A stretch of DNA of 64,000 bases from Dyadobacter jiangsuensis. Lineage in GTDB: Bacteria; Bacteroidota; Bacteroidia; Cytophagales; Spirosomataceae. This document shows positions 9,422 to 18,154 of the stretch, in pieces (the first letter of the stretch is position 1; every line of letters begins with the position of its first letter). The position numbers and the translations under genes were made by a program. The notes beneath the pieces were generated by a model. The model saw only the letters and a program-made list of their open reading frames with translations, searched no databases and was not told the origin of the DNA. The stretch is from positions 1-64,000 of the forward strand of contig NZ_PYAS01000017.1 in assembly GCF_003014695.1 (NCBI RefSeq), read 5' to 3'.

Positions 9422-9931
9422 ATGGCTGAACCATTTCTATCTGAAATCCGGATGGTAAGTTTCAATTTCGCGCCGAAAGGTTGGGCGCTTACCAATGGGC
9501 AGTTCCTCCCTATCAATCAAAACCAGGCATTGTTCGCGTTGCTTGGTACTACTTACGGGGGTGACGGGCGAACCACCTTTGCATTGCCGAATTTTCGCGG
9601 CAGGGTACCTATTCACTTCGGAAACGGGCACAACCTCGGGGAAAGCGGGGGACAGGAGGCGCACACGGTATCGATGAACGAAATGCCCGCTCACAACCAC
9701 GTTGTGAACGCCATCGACTCGGGCCCTTCGAATTCTAGTGACCCGACGGGCGGGTTTCTGGCCAACAGTTTGCCGAATACCATTTATTCGACAGTCCCAA
9801 ATGCGCTTACATCGATCAATCCGGCCACGCTTTCAAACGTGGGCGGCAGCCAGCCACACAACAACATGCAGCCCTTTCTGGTGATCAATTTTTGCATTGC
9901 GCTGCAAGGGATTTTCCCAAGCCAAAACTAA
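9422..9931 (+). CDS. phage tail-collar domain protein 1 ('microcystin-dependent protein' type)
   Basis: This 169-residue protein has the standard build of the bacterial tail-collar family. The N-terminal collar domain is EIRMVSFNFAPKGWALTNGQ followed by FLPINQNQALFALLGTTYGG and ALPNFRGRVP. A variable centre follows, then the C-terminal signature SQPHNNMQPFLVINFCIALQ. There is no signal peptide. It is the first of three tandem paralogues (about 45-55-base gaps) followed by GNAT and DUF6916-like genes. The family is named after phage tail fibre tips, but free-standing chromosomal copies of this type are widespread and their function is unknown. No phage structural genes lie nearby. Family call strong; role unknown. 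Confidence 0.9.
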   Translation: MAEPFLSEIRMVSFNFAPKGWALTNGQFLPINQNQALFALLGTTYGGDGRTTFALPNFRGRVPIHFGNGHNLGESGGQEAHTVSMNEMPAHNHVVNAIDSGPSNSSDPTGGFLANSLPNTIYSTVPNALTSINPATLSNVGGSQPHNNMQPFLVINFCIALQGIFPSQN

Positions 9932-9985
9932 CGTCAGGCAGCTATTTCCAGTCATCCAACTCAAAACACAAAACCTCAAAAGTAT

Positions 9986-10504
9986 ATGGGACAACCTTAC
10001 GTAGGAGAGATCAGACTATTTGCAGGCAACTTCGCGCCCAACGGGTGGTTGTTCTGCGAAGGGCAAACACTCCCGATATCTGAAAACGAAGTCCTTTTCC
10101 AATTAATAGGAACAACATACGGCGGCGATGGAGAGGAAACTTTCCGCATACCGGATATGCAGGGGCGCCTGCCCGTTCACATGGGTACGGGCGCGAGCGG
10201 TACCACCTACCAGATCGGGGAAAGTGCCGGAACCGAAGAGGTAACGCTTACGACACAGCAGATTCCTCAGCATACGCACGCCTTCATGGCCAATACCGGC
10301 GGTGCCGATGTAGCCAGTCCCAAGAACGCCGTTCTAGGGACGTCCACCACGGTAAACTCTTTCATTATCAGCACGCCTGCCCAGCCGATGGCGTCACAGG
10401 CGATCGCGCCGGTCGGTGGAAGCCAGCCGCATACGAACTTCCAGCCGTATTTGTGTGTCAACTTCATCATTTCCCTGTTCGGAGTATTCCCGTCGCAAAC
10501 CTAG
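9986..10504 (+). CDS. phage tail-collar domain protein 2
   Basis: This is the second paralogue, 172 residues. The collar domain is EIRLFAGNFAPNGWLFCEGQ then TLPISENEVLFQLIGTTYGG and RIPDMQGRLPVHMG. The middle is a variable threonine/alanine-rich segment, and the end is SQPHTNFQPYLCVNFIISLF. It differs from copy 1 mainly in the centre (GASGTTYQIGESAGTEEVTL), the part that in tail fibre tips forms the exposed surface. Fifty-four bases separate it from copy 1 and 45 from copy 3, so the three are probably one transcript. Possible role: subunit of a heterotrimeric surface fibre, which is inference only. Confidence 0.9.
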   Translation: MGQPYVGEIRLFAGNFAPNGWLFCEGQTLPISENEVLFQLIGTTYGGDGEETFRIPDMQGRLPVHMGTGASGTTYQIGESAGTEEVTLTTQQIPQHTHAFMANTGGADVASPKNAVLGTSTTVNSFIISTPAQPMASQAIAPVGGSQPHTNFQPYLCVNFIISLFGVFPSQT

Positions 10505-10549
10505 TTTCCGGCGACCGGCAATTGTAGAACCTCAAAACCTATCCATCCA

Positions 10550-11071
10550 ATGGCAGATCAATTCGTAGCAGAGATAAGAATATTCCCTTTCAACTTCCCT
10601 CCCACCGGCTGGGCATTTTGTAACGGACAGCTCATGCCTATTTCGCAAAACACGGCCCTGTTTTCACTGTTGGGAACGACCTATGGCGGCGATGGCAAAT
10701 CCACATTCGCATTGCCCGATATGCAGGGCAATTCACCCATGCAGCCCGGGCAGGGGCCCGGACTTTCGCTCCATGACCTTGGAGAGCAATCGGGGGTAGA
10801 AAATGTGACATTGCTCACAAGCGAAATCCCATTCCATACCCACGTCATGAACGCAGCACCGGAAGCGGGCGAACTCAAAACGCCAAGCCCCAACGCTGCG
10901 CTCGCATTTTCGACCCAAGGGAGTATTTACGGCACGGGATCACCCAATGCGCAGATGCATTTCCAGGCAACATCGATCGCCGGGGCCACGCTTCCGCATA
11001 ATAATATGATGCCGTATCTTACAGTGAACTTCTGTATCGCATTACAAGGCATTTTCCCGCAGCGCCCTTAG
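10550..11071 (+). CDS. phage tail-collar domain protein 3
   Basis: This is the third paralogue, 173 residues, with the same architecture: EIRIFPFNFPPTGWAFCNGQ, then LMPISQNTALFSLLGTTYGG, ALPDMQGNSPMQPG, a variable centre, and LPHNNMMPYLTVNFCIALQG at the C-terminus. A small inverted repeat (AGCGCC at 11061-11066, GGCGCT at 11075-11080) straddles the stop codon, without a T-run, and might partly attenuate reading into the GNAT gene. Three diverged copies in a row suggest either a hetero-oligomer or subfunctionalised paralogues. Confidence 0.9.
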   Translation: MADQFVAEIRIFPFNFPPTGWAFCNGQLMPISQNTALFSLLGTTYGGDGKSTFALPDMQGNSPMQPGQGPGLSLHDLGEQSGVENVTLLTSEIPFHTHVMNAAPEAGELKTPSPNAALAFSTQGSIYGTGSPNAQMHFQATSIAGATLPHNNMMPYLTVNFCIALQGIFPQRP

Positions 11072-11119
11072 CATGGCGCTGATAGGCATTGTTTATATTT
11101 TTCTGATTTATCGTAAAAA

Positions 11120-11617
11120 ATGAAGCTTACCAATACCACTCTTGCACTCAGGCCTATTACGCCCAAAGACACTCCTTTTTTGAGGGAAGTCTATGCCAGT
11201 ACAAGGGAAGCAGAAATGGAGAGGGTTCCGTTCTGGACTGACCTCATGAAGAAAGAATTCCTGACCAGCCAGTTCGAAGCGCAGCACGAATACTATCAGA
11301 AAAATTATACCGGTGCCTATTTCTGGGTGATTGAATTTGAAAACAAAACCATCGGGAGGCTTTATCTCCACGAAAATTTCCAAGGCAAGGGTATGCGGAT
11401 TATTGACATCAGCATCCTGCCCGACTACCGGAACCGGGGATTCGGCCAGGCTATTTTTAAAGATCTCATGAACAGGGCGGCAGACCTGGAAAGGCCGCTC
11501 ACGATCCATGTAGAAGCCTTTAATCCGGCCAAGAACCTGTATACCCGCCTTGGATTTAAAAAAATCAGTGAAACCAATGGAGTTTATCATTTAATGGAAT
11601 GGAAACATACGATTTAA
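11120..11617 (+). CDS. GNAT-family N-acetyltransferase in the tail-collar cassette
   Basis: This 165-residue acetyltransferase opens with a typical beta-1 (LRPITPKDTPFLREVYASTR) and carries the acetyl-CoA-binding motif A (ISILPDYRNRGFGQAIFKDL, with the RNRGFG pyrophosphate loop) and a C-terminal motif B (HVEAFNPAKNLYTRLGFKKI). The 3' end overlaps the next gene by 19 bases, so the pair is translationally coupled. Its fixed place between tail-collar genes and a DUF6916-like gene suggests that it modifies a product of the cassette, for instance acetylating an amine on a collar protein; that is inference, because GNAT substrates cannot be predicted from sequence. Confidence 0.88.
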   Translation: MKLTNTTLALRPITPKDTPFLREVYASTREAEMERVPFWTDLMKKEFLTSQFEAQHEYYQKNYTGAYFWVIEFENKTIGRLYLHENFQGKGMRIIDISILPDYRNRGFGQAIFKDLMNRAADLERPLTIHVEAFNPAKNLYTRLGFKKISETNGVYHLMEWKHTI

Positions 11618-11907
11618 GCCAGATAACGGCAGCAGAATTTAAAGCGCTAACCGGCGAACCGGTGGTCATCCATTTCGCAGAAAATTTTTCCCTGCCGGCT
11701 ACCATTACGACTGTTAACGAGCTGAACGGCTATACTCCCCTTGAAAGGAGTTCATTTTCAGTCGAGTTTCAGACCAATGGGGATCGCAGGGTCATTCCAC
11801 AGGGCATTTTCAGGGTCGTTCATCCGGACGGGAAATACCTCGACATTTTTTTAGTTCCCATAGCCCAGGACCCGCTGGGCACGCGCTACGAAGCTGTTTT
11901 TTCTTAA
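11599..11907 (+). CDS. DUF6916-like small protein, coupled to the GNAT gene
   Basis: This acidic protein of 102 residues has no signal peptide or membrane segment. It begins METYDLSQITAAEFKALTGE and holds a beta-rich core (SSFSVEFQTNGDRRVIPQGI then FRVVHPDGKYLDIFLVPIAQ) that resembles the uncharacterised DUF6916 group, which I associate with tail-collar gene clusters. The start codon lies inside the GNAT gene (19-base overlap). The repeated co-occurrence suggests a chaperone, cap or assembly factor for collar proteins, but no activity is known. The family name is from memory and should be checked by HMM. Confidence 0.7.
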   Translation: METYDLSQITAAEFKALTGEPVVIHFAENFSLPATITTVNELNGYTPLERSSFSVEFQTNGDRRVIPQGIFRVVHPDGKYLDIFLVPIAQDPLGTRYEAVFS

Positions 11908-11972
11908 CCGGACTTTCCGGACCATCTCAACTTTCAATCCTATGACTCAAAATTATTCTTCAAACTGAAACC

Positions 11973-14900
11973 ATGAAAACTTTCTACTTCTACCTGGCAG
12001 GCATTGCCCTGCTGGCGTCGGGGGCCGAAATGGCCAGCAAGCTTTCTGGAGACAAGCCAGTTTCCCAGGAATGGGTGGCGAAACCGGAAACCAAGTCCGA
12101 CAAAAAATCACAAGAAAAAGTGCCGTTTGCACGCGCACGGAAAAAAGCGGGTGCCAAGGCATTTCTCGCACCCAGCATTACCGCTACCAATTCCGATGCC
12201 GTCATCAGCGGCGGGGCTACCGCGGGCGGTGTGCTGGAATACACGGTGGTGATCGCCAACGGCGGGCCTGATCCTGCCAACGGGACCACATTTACGGAAA
12301 CGATCGACATCAACACCACGCTGGTCGCCGGATCGGTGGTAGCAAGCCCCATTGCCGTAAACGACAGTTATTCGACGATCGGGAACGTAGGGATTAATAT
12401 CGACGCAGGCTCGGGCCTTTTCGCTAACGACGTGAGCCCCGGTGGCACAGCCCTTAGCCTGAGCGGCTCCACGACCATTACCAGTACCGGCGGTGGTACC
12501 GCCACCGTTACAGCCGCAACCGGGGCGTTCACCTACGAGCCGGCGGCAGGTTATACCGGTACCGATACATTCACCTATGATATTCAGAATGGCTCCGGGA
12601 TGACTTCCCAGGCCACGGTAAGCATCACGGTCAGCAATATGATCTGGTTCATCAATGACGATGCCGCAGCAGGCGGTACCGGAACGTTGGCGAAACCATT
12701 TAACAGCCTGAACGGCTTCCAGGCGATCAACAATGGAACCGGCAATAATGCGAAAGACGGACATTTCATATTCATTTATAGTGGAAACTACGACGGCGGT
12801 ATTAACGTCCGCAATAATCAGACCGTGTTCGGACAAGGCGCGGGCACTGCCGGTTCGACGCTGCTCACCCTTACCGGCCTTTCTGCACCAAGCGGCAGCA
12901 ACCTGCTCCCGGCCGTCAACGGCACCCGTCCTGCATTGACGAACTCAAGCGGCAATGTATTCAGCTTGTTAGGAGCGGCCACAGTTCAGGGGCTTAACAT
13001 CGGAAACAGCTCCGGTGCCAAATTCCAGAGCACCGCTTCCGGTACGTTCACGGCAAGCCAGATCGACCTGACCGGCACCGGTCCCGCGCTGAATATTTCC
13101 AATAAAGCGCTGGCGGCTACTTTCGGCCAGGTATCGTCCACCGTTTCCAGCGGCACGGTCAGTCCGATCAAGCTTTCAAGCGTTAGCGGTAACCTCACCA
13201 TCACGTCCGGAACGCTGACAGCGAACAACAGCACCAATATACCGGCGCTCGACATTTCCGGCGGGATTACCCTTGCCGTTACCCTGACAGCCGTAAACGC
13301 AAACGGGGGTAATAAAGGGATGATCATTTCCGGTACTAGTGGCTCGTTCCAGGTAACGGGTAGCGGAACTACCCTGGGAAGTGGAGGAACGATCCAGAAT
13401 ATCGCCCAGCGTGGCATCGAATTGCTGAATACGACCAACATCACCCTAAAAAACATCAACCTGACCAATGCCAACACGACAGATGGCACGACACCATCCG
13501 GCACACCAACCGACATGGCTAATGGAAATGCCAATGCCGCTGTACATGCACTGAATACCAACGGCCTGACGATGGACCGCATTATCATCAGCGGAACGGT
13601 GGCACAGGAAGGTATCAACCTGCGGGGTACCAGCAATTTCAACTTTACCAATGGTGCGGTTGGTTCGTCGGGCACTGCGGGCAACTCGTTTGAAGGATGT
13701 CTTTTTGCCGTAAACACAGGTGGTACGAACACGATCACGAATTCAACCTTCACTGATCCGGGAGGCCGTGCTGCTTATTTCGCAAATTTCAGCACCAACA
13801 TGACATTGCTGACCGTCGATAACTCCACTTTCCAGGATGCCGACGGAGCCACAGGTCTTCAGGTGTTCGGCTACGGCACTTCCAATGTAAAAGTGAAGGT
13901 GCAGAACAACTCAAAATTCCTGAACTGCCGGGCAGCCGGTTTTGAAGCGCAAGCCAATGACAATTCATTGATGACCGTCGAAATCAAAAACTCAACAGTC
14001 GACCCGGGCAGCGGTGTAGGCCGGGGGATCGATGTTTCGGCACTTAACAATAGCACGGCGAAGTTCAACATTGAAAGCAACAATGTAAAACATAACAGCG
14101 GTATCGGGATCAACTCTTTTGGCTCGGGGAATGCTACCATTGAAGGAACCATTCTGAATAACACGACTGACAACCCCTTGCTGTCCAATTCGGTATCCGG
14201 CATTGTCGCCACGGTGGAAGGTATCACAGCGGGCAGCAACACGGCCAAAGCCACGGTTCTCATCCAGGGTAACACCGTCAAAAACGTACAGAACGTGCAT
14301 GGTATCAGCACAGGTGCTACGGTCACGGGCGGTTCGACGAGCAACTTTTCGCTTGTCAACAATAATGTTCAGTTGGTGTCAGCCATCGCATACTATGGTA
14401 TAGATGTTAATGCAGCCGCTCTTGATCCGCTGGTTGCCCTCAACAATGCCATCATTTGTTCCAAGGTGAGTGGCAACACCATCAACATGTCGTCGCCTAC
14501 CAACTTTGCGTATCGTGCCAGGGCGGGCAATACCTCTTCTACCTTCCGCTCGGAAGGTACCGGATCTTCCATCGTAAACGTATGGGATAACGGTGGTAAT
14601 ACGCCGACAGGCCGTGCCATTCAAAGTGGAGCGGGAACATTTACATTCAATCAAACCTGTGCGCAGCCAGGAGCGCTTACGTTCCGCGAAGGCGTAGTGG
14701 AAGTGCTGGGTGAGAAGGAAGAAGCCGATAAGGCATCGACCCAAACGGCATTGGCTGAGCCAGTCGCTGCGCCTGCTGCGGAACCGGAGGTAGCTATCGC
14801 AACTCCTGCTGCACAACCGGTTACCGAGCCGGTCGTTAGCAAAGCAACCGAAACTGCCGCTCCGAGCCCCGCCAGAACAGAAGCGGTCCAGGCTGGCGAG

Positions 14901-16988
14901 ACGGTAACCGTAAATGGTACCGGTAGTGGCTTTACCATTCCAAGCGGCAAGAGCACGACCATCAAGTTCCGGGTTACGATCAACAACAATATCCCGGCTT
15001 CGGTTTGTCTGCTTTCTACACAGGGTACCGTATCAGGAAGCAATTTTGCCAATGTCCTCACCGATGATCCTGCCACTGGCGGAAGTAACGAACCGACCAC
15101 TACGACGGTAACTTCAACGCCGGTAATCACTTTCTGCCCAGGCAACCAGACTTTCTCGCCTGACGCAGGAACTTGTACGTCAACACAGACATTTACGGCA
15201 ACCGCAGACGGATGTCCGGCACCTACCATTACTTACACCGTAGGTGGCAACCCGATCACCTTCCCGTACGCATTCCCGGCGGGTAATACCACTGTGCTTG
15301 TAACGGCCTCGAATGGCATCGGAACAGCTCCAACCTGTTCGTTCACTGTAACGGTAACCCCTACCCCGGCGCCTCCGGTGACCGACCAGCCGGACGCACA
15401 GACCATCTGCGCGGGTTCCGGTACGACGTTCACGGTAGCGACTTCCCAGGCAGGCGCGACTTATCAATGGCAGAAAAAACCATTCGGCGGCTCATTCGCG
15501 AACATTTCAACCGTTTCAAACCCTACTGCGCATGATGCGACGCTTACGCTGGCTAACTTACAGGTGGCAGATAACCTCGCGGAATACCGTTGTATCATTT
15601 CAAATCCTTGTAACAATAGCACTTCCAATGCGGCGGTACTGACCGTGAACCAGATCACCGGTTCGAGCATTGCTGGAACTACTGCTGTGAATCAGGGTGC
15701 GCCGGCGCCAAACGTTACGTTCAGCGCTACCGGCGGTACTTTGCCTTACACATTCACGTACAAGATCAATAACGGAACGAACCAGACTGTGAGCACAACA
15801 GGCGTGCAAACCAGCGCAACTGTAAGCCAATCGACAGCTGCCGTGGGCACATTCACCTACGAACTGGTGACTGTGACAGACGCACAGAACTGTACGCTGA
15901 CGCCACCTTCGGCTCAAACTGCTACTGTAACGGTATCGAACAATCTCACAGCTACGATTTCCGGCAGCACCACTGCTTGCCAGAACGAAGTATCGTCTAA
16001 GATTACCTTTACGGCTGTAAATGGTATCGCGCCGTTTACATTTACCTACAAAATCAATGGCGGCGGCGATCTGACCGTGTCAACCACTGGCGTGAACACA
16101 ACAGCAACGGTAGACGTGCCGACAAGTTCGACCGGGTCATTTGTTTACAGCTTGACTAACGTGGCCGGCGCGGGCGGTGCAACGACGCCGATCTCCGGAC
16201 AAACGGCTACGGTGAATGTAAATGCGAAACCGACCATTGCGTTGAGCGGCGCTGAGTATCAATGCCAGTTCGCGGCTACTCCTCAGACTTATACGGTCTT
16301 CTTCACGGCTACCGCGGGTGCGGTGATCACGACAGACAAAGGAACTGTCAGCGGCAACACGGTTATCAATGTTCCGAGTAAGGAAACGGCGACCATTGTT
16401 GCTACCCTGAACGGCTGTTCAGACACGCTCACAGCTTACAAAGACTGCTCGCTTCCTGTAACACTGATTGATTTCAGCGGTGCGAAAGTGGAGAATACCA
16501 TTGCATTGAGATGGAACACCGCCGAAGAAACGCACAGCGATCGCTTCGATATCCAGCGCAGCGCCGACGGCAAGAACTGGGCAACGATCGGTACGCAAAA
16601 ATCACAGGGTGAGAGCTATTCAGCGGTGAACTACACATTCGTTGACAAAAAACCTGCGTCGGGCGATAACTTCTACCGCCTTAAAATGATCGATACCGAT
16701 AAAACATTCGCTTACAGTAAGATCATCAAGGTTGGCTACGATCTGCCGGCGCTGAACTCCGAGTCTTATCCAAACCCGGTTTCCGACGTTCTGAACCTCA
16801 GGAGCACGGATTGGAGCCAGGTTAAGGCAGTGGAAATGCATAGTCTGACAGGTCTTTTGGTTTACAAATCGGGTAAGACCGTTTCGAAGACCATCGATGT
16901 GAAGAGCCTGCCGGTAGGCATGTACATTCTGACGATTACGCACAAAAACGGTGAGGTAGTCAACCGGAAAGTGCTTATCAACCGATAG
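11973..16988 (+). CDS. giant T9SS-secreted surface protein (DUF11, beta-helix, Ig/HYR-like repeats, type A sorting domain)
   Basis: This 1671-residue exported protein has, in order: a signal peptide (about 1-20); a basic linker; a DUF11-like strand-rich repeat (GVLEYTVVIANGGPDPANGT); a cadherin-like/VCBS-type domain (AVNDSYSTIGNVGINIDAGS); a long Thr/Ser/Asn/Gly-rich right-handed parallel beta-helix (about 220-890) with repeated short N-x-T/S strands; an Ala/Pro/Glu-rich linker (about 910-970); HYR-like and Ig-like domains with paired cysteines (about 1045-1230); two SprB-like repeats (ATGGTLPYTFTYKINNGTNQ and AVNGIAPFTFTYKINGGGDL); and a C-terminal T9SS type A sorting domain (SYPNPVSDVLNLRSTDW to NRKVLINR). 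It is probably an adhesin or surface fibre. It follows the tail-collar/GNAT/DUF6916 cassette by 65 bases on the same strand and ends at a terminator. Confidence 0.9.
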   Translation: MKTFYFYLAGIALLASGAEMASKLSGDKPVSQEWVAKPETKSDKKSQEKVPFARARKKAGAKAFLAPSITATNSDAVISGGATAGGVLEYTVVIANGGPDPANGTTFTETIDINTTLVAGSVVASPIAVNDSYSTIGNVGINIDAGSGLFANDVSPGGTALSLSGSTTITSTGGGTATVTAATGAFTYEPAAGYTGTDTFTYDIQNGSGMTSQATVSITVSNMIWFINDDAAAGGTGTLAKPFNSLNGFQAINNGTGNNAKDGHFIFIYSGNYDGGINVRNNQTVFGQGAGTAGSTLLTLTGLSAPSGSNLLPAVNGTRPALTNSSGNVFSLLGAATVQGLNIGNSSGAKFQSTASGTFTASQIDLTGTGPALNISNKALAATFGQVSSTVSSGTVSPIKLSSVSGNLTITSGTLTANNSTNIPALDISGGITLAVTLTAVNANGGNKGMIISGTSGSFQVTGSGTTLGSGGTIQNIAQRGIELLNTTNITLKNINLTNANTTDGTTPSGTPTDMANGNANAAVHALNTNGLTMDRIIISGTVAQEGINLRGTSNFNFTNGAVGSSGTAGNSFEGCLFAVNTGGTNTITNSTFTDPGGRAAYFANFSTNMTLLTVDNSTFQDADGATGLQVFGYGTSNVKVKVQNNSKFLNCRAAGFEAQANDNSLMTVEIKNSTVDPGSGVGRGIDVSALNNSTAKFNIESNNVKHNSGIGINSFGSGNATIEGTILNNTTDNPLLSNSVSGIVATVEGITAGSNTAKATVLIQGNTVKNVQNVHGISTGATVTGGSTSNFSLVNNNVQLVSAIAYYGIDVNAAALDPLVALNNAIICSKVSGNTINMSSPTNFAYRARAGNTSSTFRSEGTGSSIVNVWDNGGNTPTGRAIQSGAGTFTFNQTCAQPGALTFREGVVEVLGEKEEADKASTQTALAEPVAAPAAEPEVAIATPAAQPVTEPVVSKATETAAPSPARTEAVQAGETVTVNGTGSGFTIPSGKSTTIKFRVTINNNIPASVCLLSTQGTVSGSNFANVLTDDPATGGSNEPTTTTVTSTPVITFCPGNQTFSPDAGTCTSTQTFTATADGCPAPTITYTVGGNPITFPYAFPAGNTTVLVTASNGIGTAPTCSFTVTVTPTPAPPVTDQPDAQTICAGSGTTFTVATSQAGATYQWQKKPFGGSFANISTVSNPTAHDATLTLANLQVADNLAEYRCIISNPCNNSTSNAAVLTVNQITGSSIAGTTAVNQGAPAPNVTFSATGGTLPYTFTYKINNGTNQTVSTTGVQTSATVSQSTAAVGTFTYELVTVTDAQNCTLTPPSAQTATVTVSNNLTATISGSTTACQNEVSSKITFTAVNGIAPFTFTYKINGGGDLTVSTTGVNTTATVDVPTSSTGSFVYSLTNVAGAGGATTPISGQTATVNVNAKPTIALSGAEYQCQFAATPQTYTVFFTATAGAVITTDKGTVSGNTVINVPSKETATIVATLNGCSDTLTAYKDCSLPVTLIDFSGAKVENTIALRWNTAEETHSDRFDIQRSADGKNWATIGTQKSQGESYSAVNYTFVDKKPASGDNFYRLKMIDTDKTFAYSKIIKVGYDLPALNSESYPNPVSDVLNLRSTDWSQVKAVEMHSLTGLLVYKSGKTVSKTIDVKSLPVGMYILTITHKNGEVVNRKVLINR

Positions 16989-17033
16989 TTACGACACCAA
17001 TGCGTTATTAAAGTGTTGTTTAGATTAACTGTA

Positions 17034-17067
17034 TCAGGCGGGGAGTTTCTCTCCGCCTGATTTTTTT
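17034..17067 (+). terminator. rho-independent terminator after the surface protein
   Basis: Perfect 8-bp stem TCAGGCGG/CCGCCTGA (17034-17041 and 17053-17060) with an 11-base loop, followed by seven Ts. It closes the tail-collar/adhesin unit and isolates the downstream two-component system. Confidence 0.9.
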
Positions 17068-17085
17068 ATATCGCTGCCCGTTTCT

Positions 17086-17115
17086 TTTGATTAGCAGGCG
17101 ATTCCTCTAAATTTG
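17086..17115 (+). promoter_or_regulatory. Bacteroidota-type promoter of the LytS/LytTR pair
   Basis: A -33 TTTG (17086-17089) and a perfect -7 box TAAATTTG (17108-17115, consensus TAnnTTTG) are separated by 18 bases, only 16 bases before the kinase start codon. This is the best promoter match in the window. Confidence 0.7.
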
Positions 17116-17131
17116 ACTTTTTACACTTCAC

Positions 17132-18154
17132 ATGACATCCTTAAAAACGCAGCAAAAACGGGAGATTGCCATCCACGTCGGCATATGGGTGACCATCCTG
17201 CTGCTGCCATACCTCATATCTTCCGCCGATGAAGGATACAAGATCGGCGGGTTACCTGCTGCGTTTTTCGTGCTGGCAGGGTTGATCCACGCCGGGATTT
17301 TCTATTTCAATGCATTTTACCTCTATCCAAAACTGGCCCGCGGCTGGCGCTGGTGGTTGTATATACCCTGCGCGATAGCCGTAATCATGGTTTCCTTTGC
17401 GCTTAAATACCAGATCGTGGCACACTTTTTCCCGGAAGTGGTCCTGAGAAGCGCAGCGGGGTTGATATTTGGCCCGTCGGTGCTGGTGTTCGCGGCAAGC
17501 CTTGTTTACCGGCGGGTTAGCGAGGGTATTCAAAAAGAACGGGCACGAAAAGAATACGAGGCACAGCAGGTGGCGGCTGAATTGAAACTGCTGCGATCGC
17601 AGGTCAACCCACATTTCCTTTTCAATGTACTGACCAACATGGTAGCACTTGCAAGACAACGATCCGACCAGCTCGAAGACGCACTCCTTCGCCTGGCTGA
17701 TCTCATGCGTTACATGACGTACGACACGCAGGCGAAGCAGGTGACTCTGCAGCAGGAAACGGATTATCTCAAAAGCTATATTGAATTGCAAAAACTGCGC
17801 TTTTCGGATGGAATGCGCATTGAATTGGACGTTCAAATGAACGCGGATGCCGGTAGCTTGCCGGTGGAGCCGATGATCATGATCCCGTTTGTGGAAAATG
17901 CATTCAAACATGGTGCATCCCGGCTCGACGAACCTTACGTTCTCATCCGTCTCAAAGCCATCGACGGGCTTCTGACGCTAACGGTCGTCAACCCGTACGA
18001 TGCCGATCCCGAGGTGTCCAACGACGACAATTCCGGCATCGGTCTCGAAAATGTACGCACCCGGCTGAAACTCATTTATCCCGATAAGCACACCTTCGCT
18101 ATCGACGACCGCAACAGCATCTTCACCATTACCCTCAACCTGAATTTACGATGA
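17132..18154 (+). CDS. LytS/YehU-type sensor histidine kinase
   Basis: This 340-residue membrane kinase has about four N-terminal transmembrane helices (residues about 14-135, including AAFFVLAGLIHAGIFYFNAF and WWLYIPCAIAVIMVSFALKY), a short coiled-coil linker, the His_kinase domain with the phospho-acceptor His161 in SQVNPHFLFN, and a C-terminal HATPase with MIPFVENAFKHGA and GIGLENVRTRL. There is no large periplasmic sensor, as usual in this family. The stop overlaps the response-regulator start by four bases (ATGA), so the two are coupled. The ligand is unknown; the neighbouring TonB receptor may be a target. Confidence 0.94.
   Translation: MTSLKTQQKREIAIHVGIWVTILLLPYLISSADEGYKIGGLPAAFFVLAGLIHAGIFYFNAFYLYPKLARGWRWWLYIPCAIAVIMVSFALKYQIVAHFFPEVVLRSAAGLIFGPSVLVFAASLVYRRVSEGIQKERARKEYEAQQVAAELKLLRSQVNPHFLFNVLTNMVALARQRSDQLEDALLRLADLMRYMTYDTQAKQVTLQQETDYLKSYIELQKLRFSDGMRIELDVQMNADAGSLPVEPMIMIPFVENAFKHGASRLDEPYVLIRLKAIDGLLTLTVVNPYDADPEVSNDDNSGIGLENVRTRLKLIYPDKHTFAIDDRNSIFTITLNLNLR

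Noticed and set aside
9422..11071. Prophage or phage tail module suggested by three tail-collar genes
   Set aside because: No capsid, terminase, portal, tape-measure, baseplate, integrase or lysis genes are near; the genes have the free-standing 'microcystin-dependent protein' form and host-like base composition.
12108..12836. Antisense frames within the giant surface protein
   Set aside because: Repetitive Thr/Gly/Asn coding leaves reverse frames open; none has a plausible domain or start.
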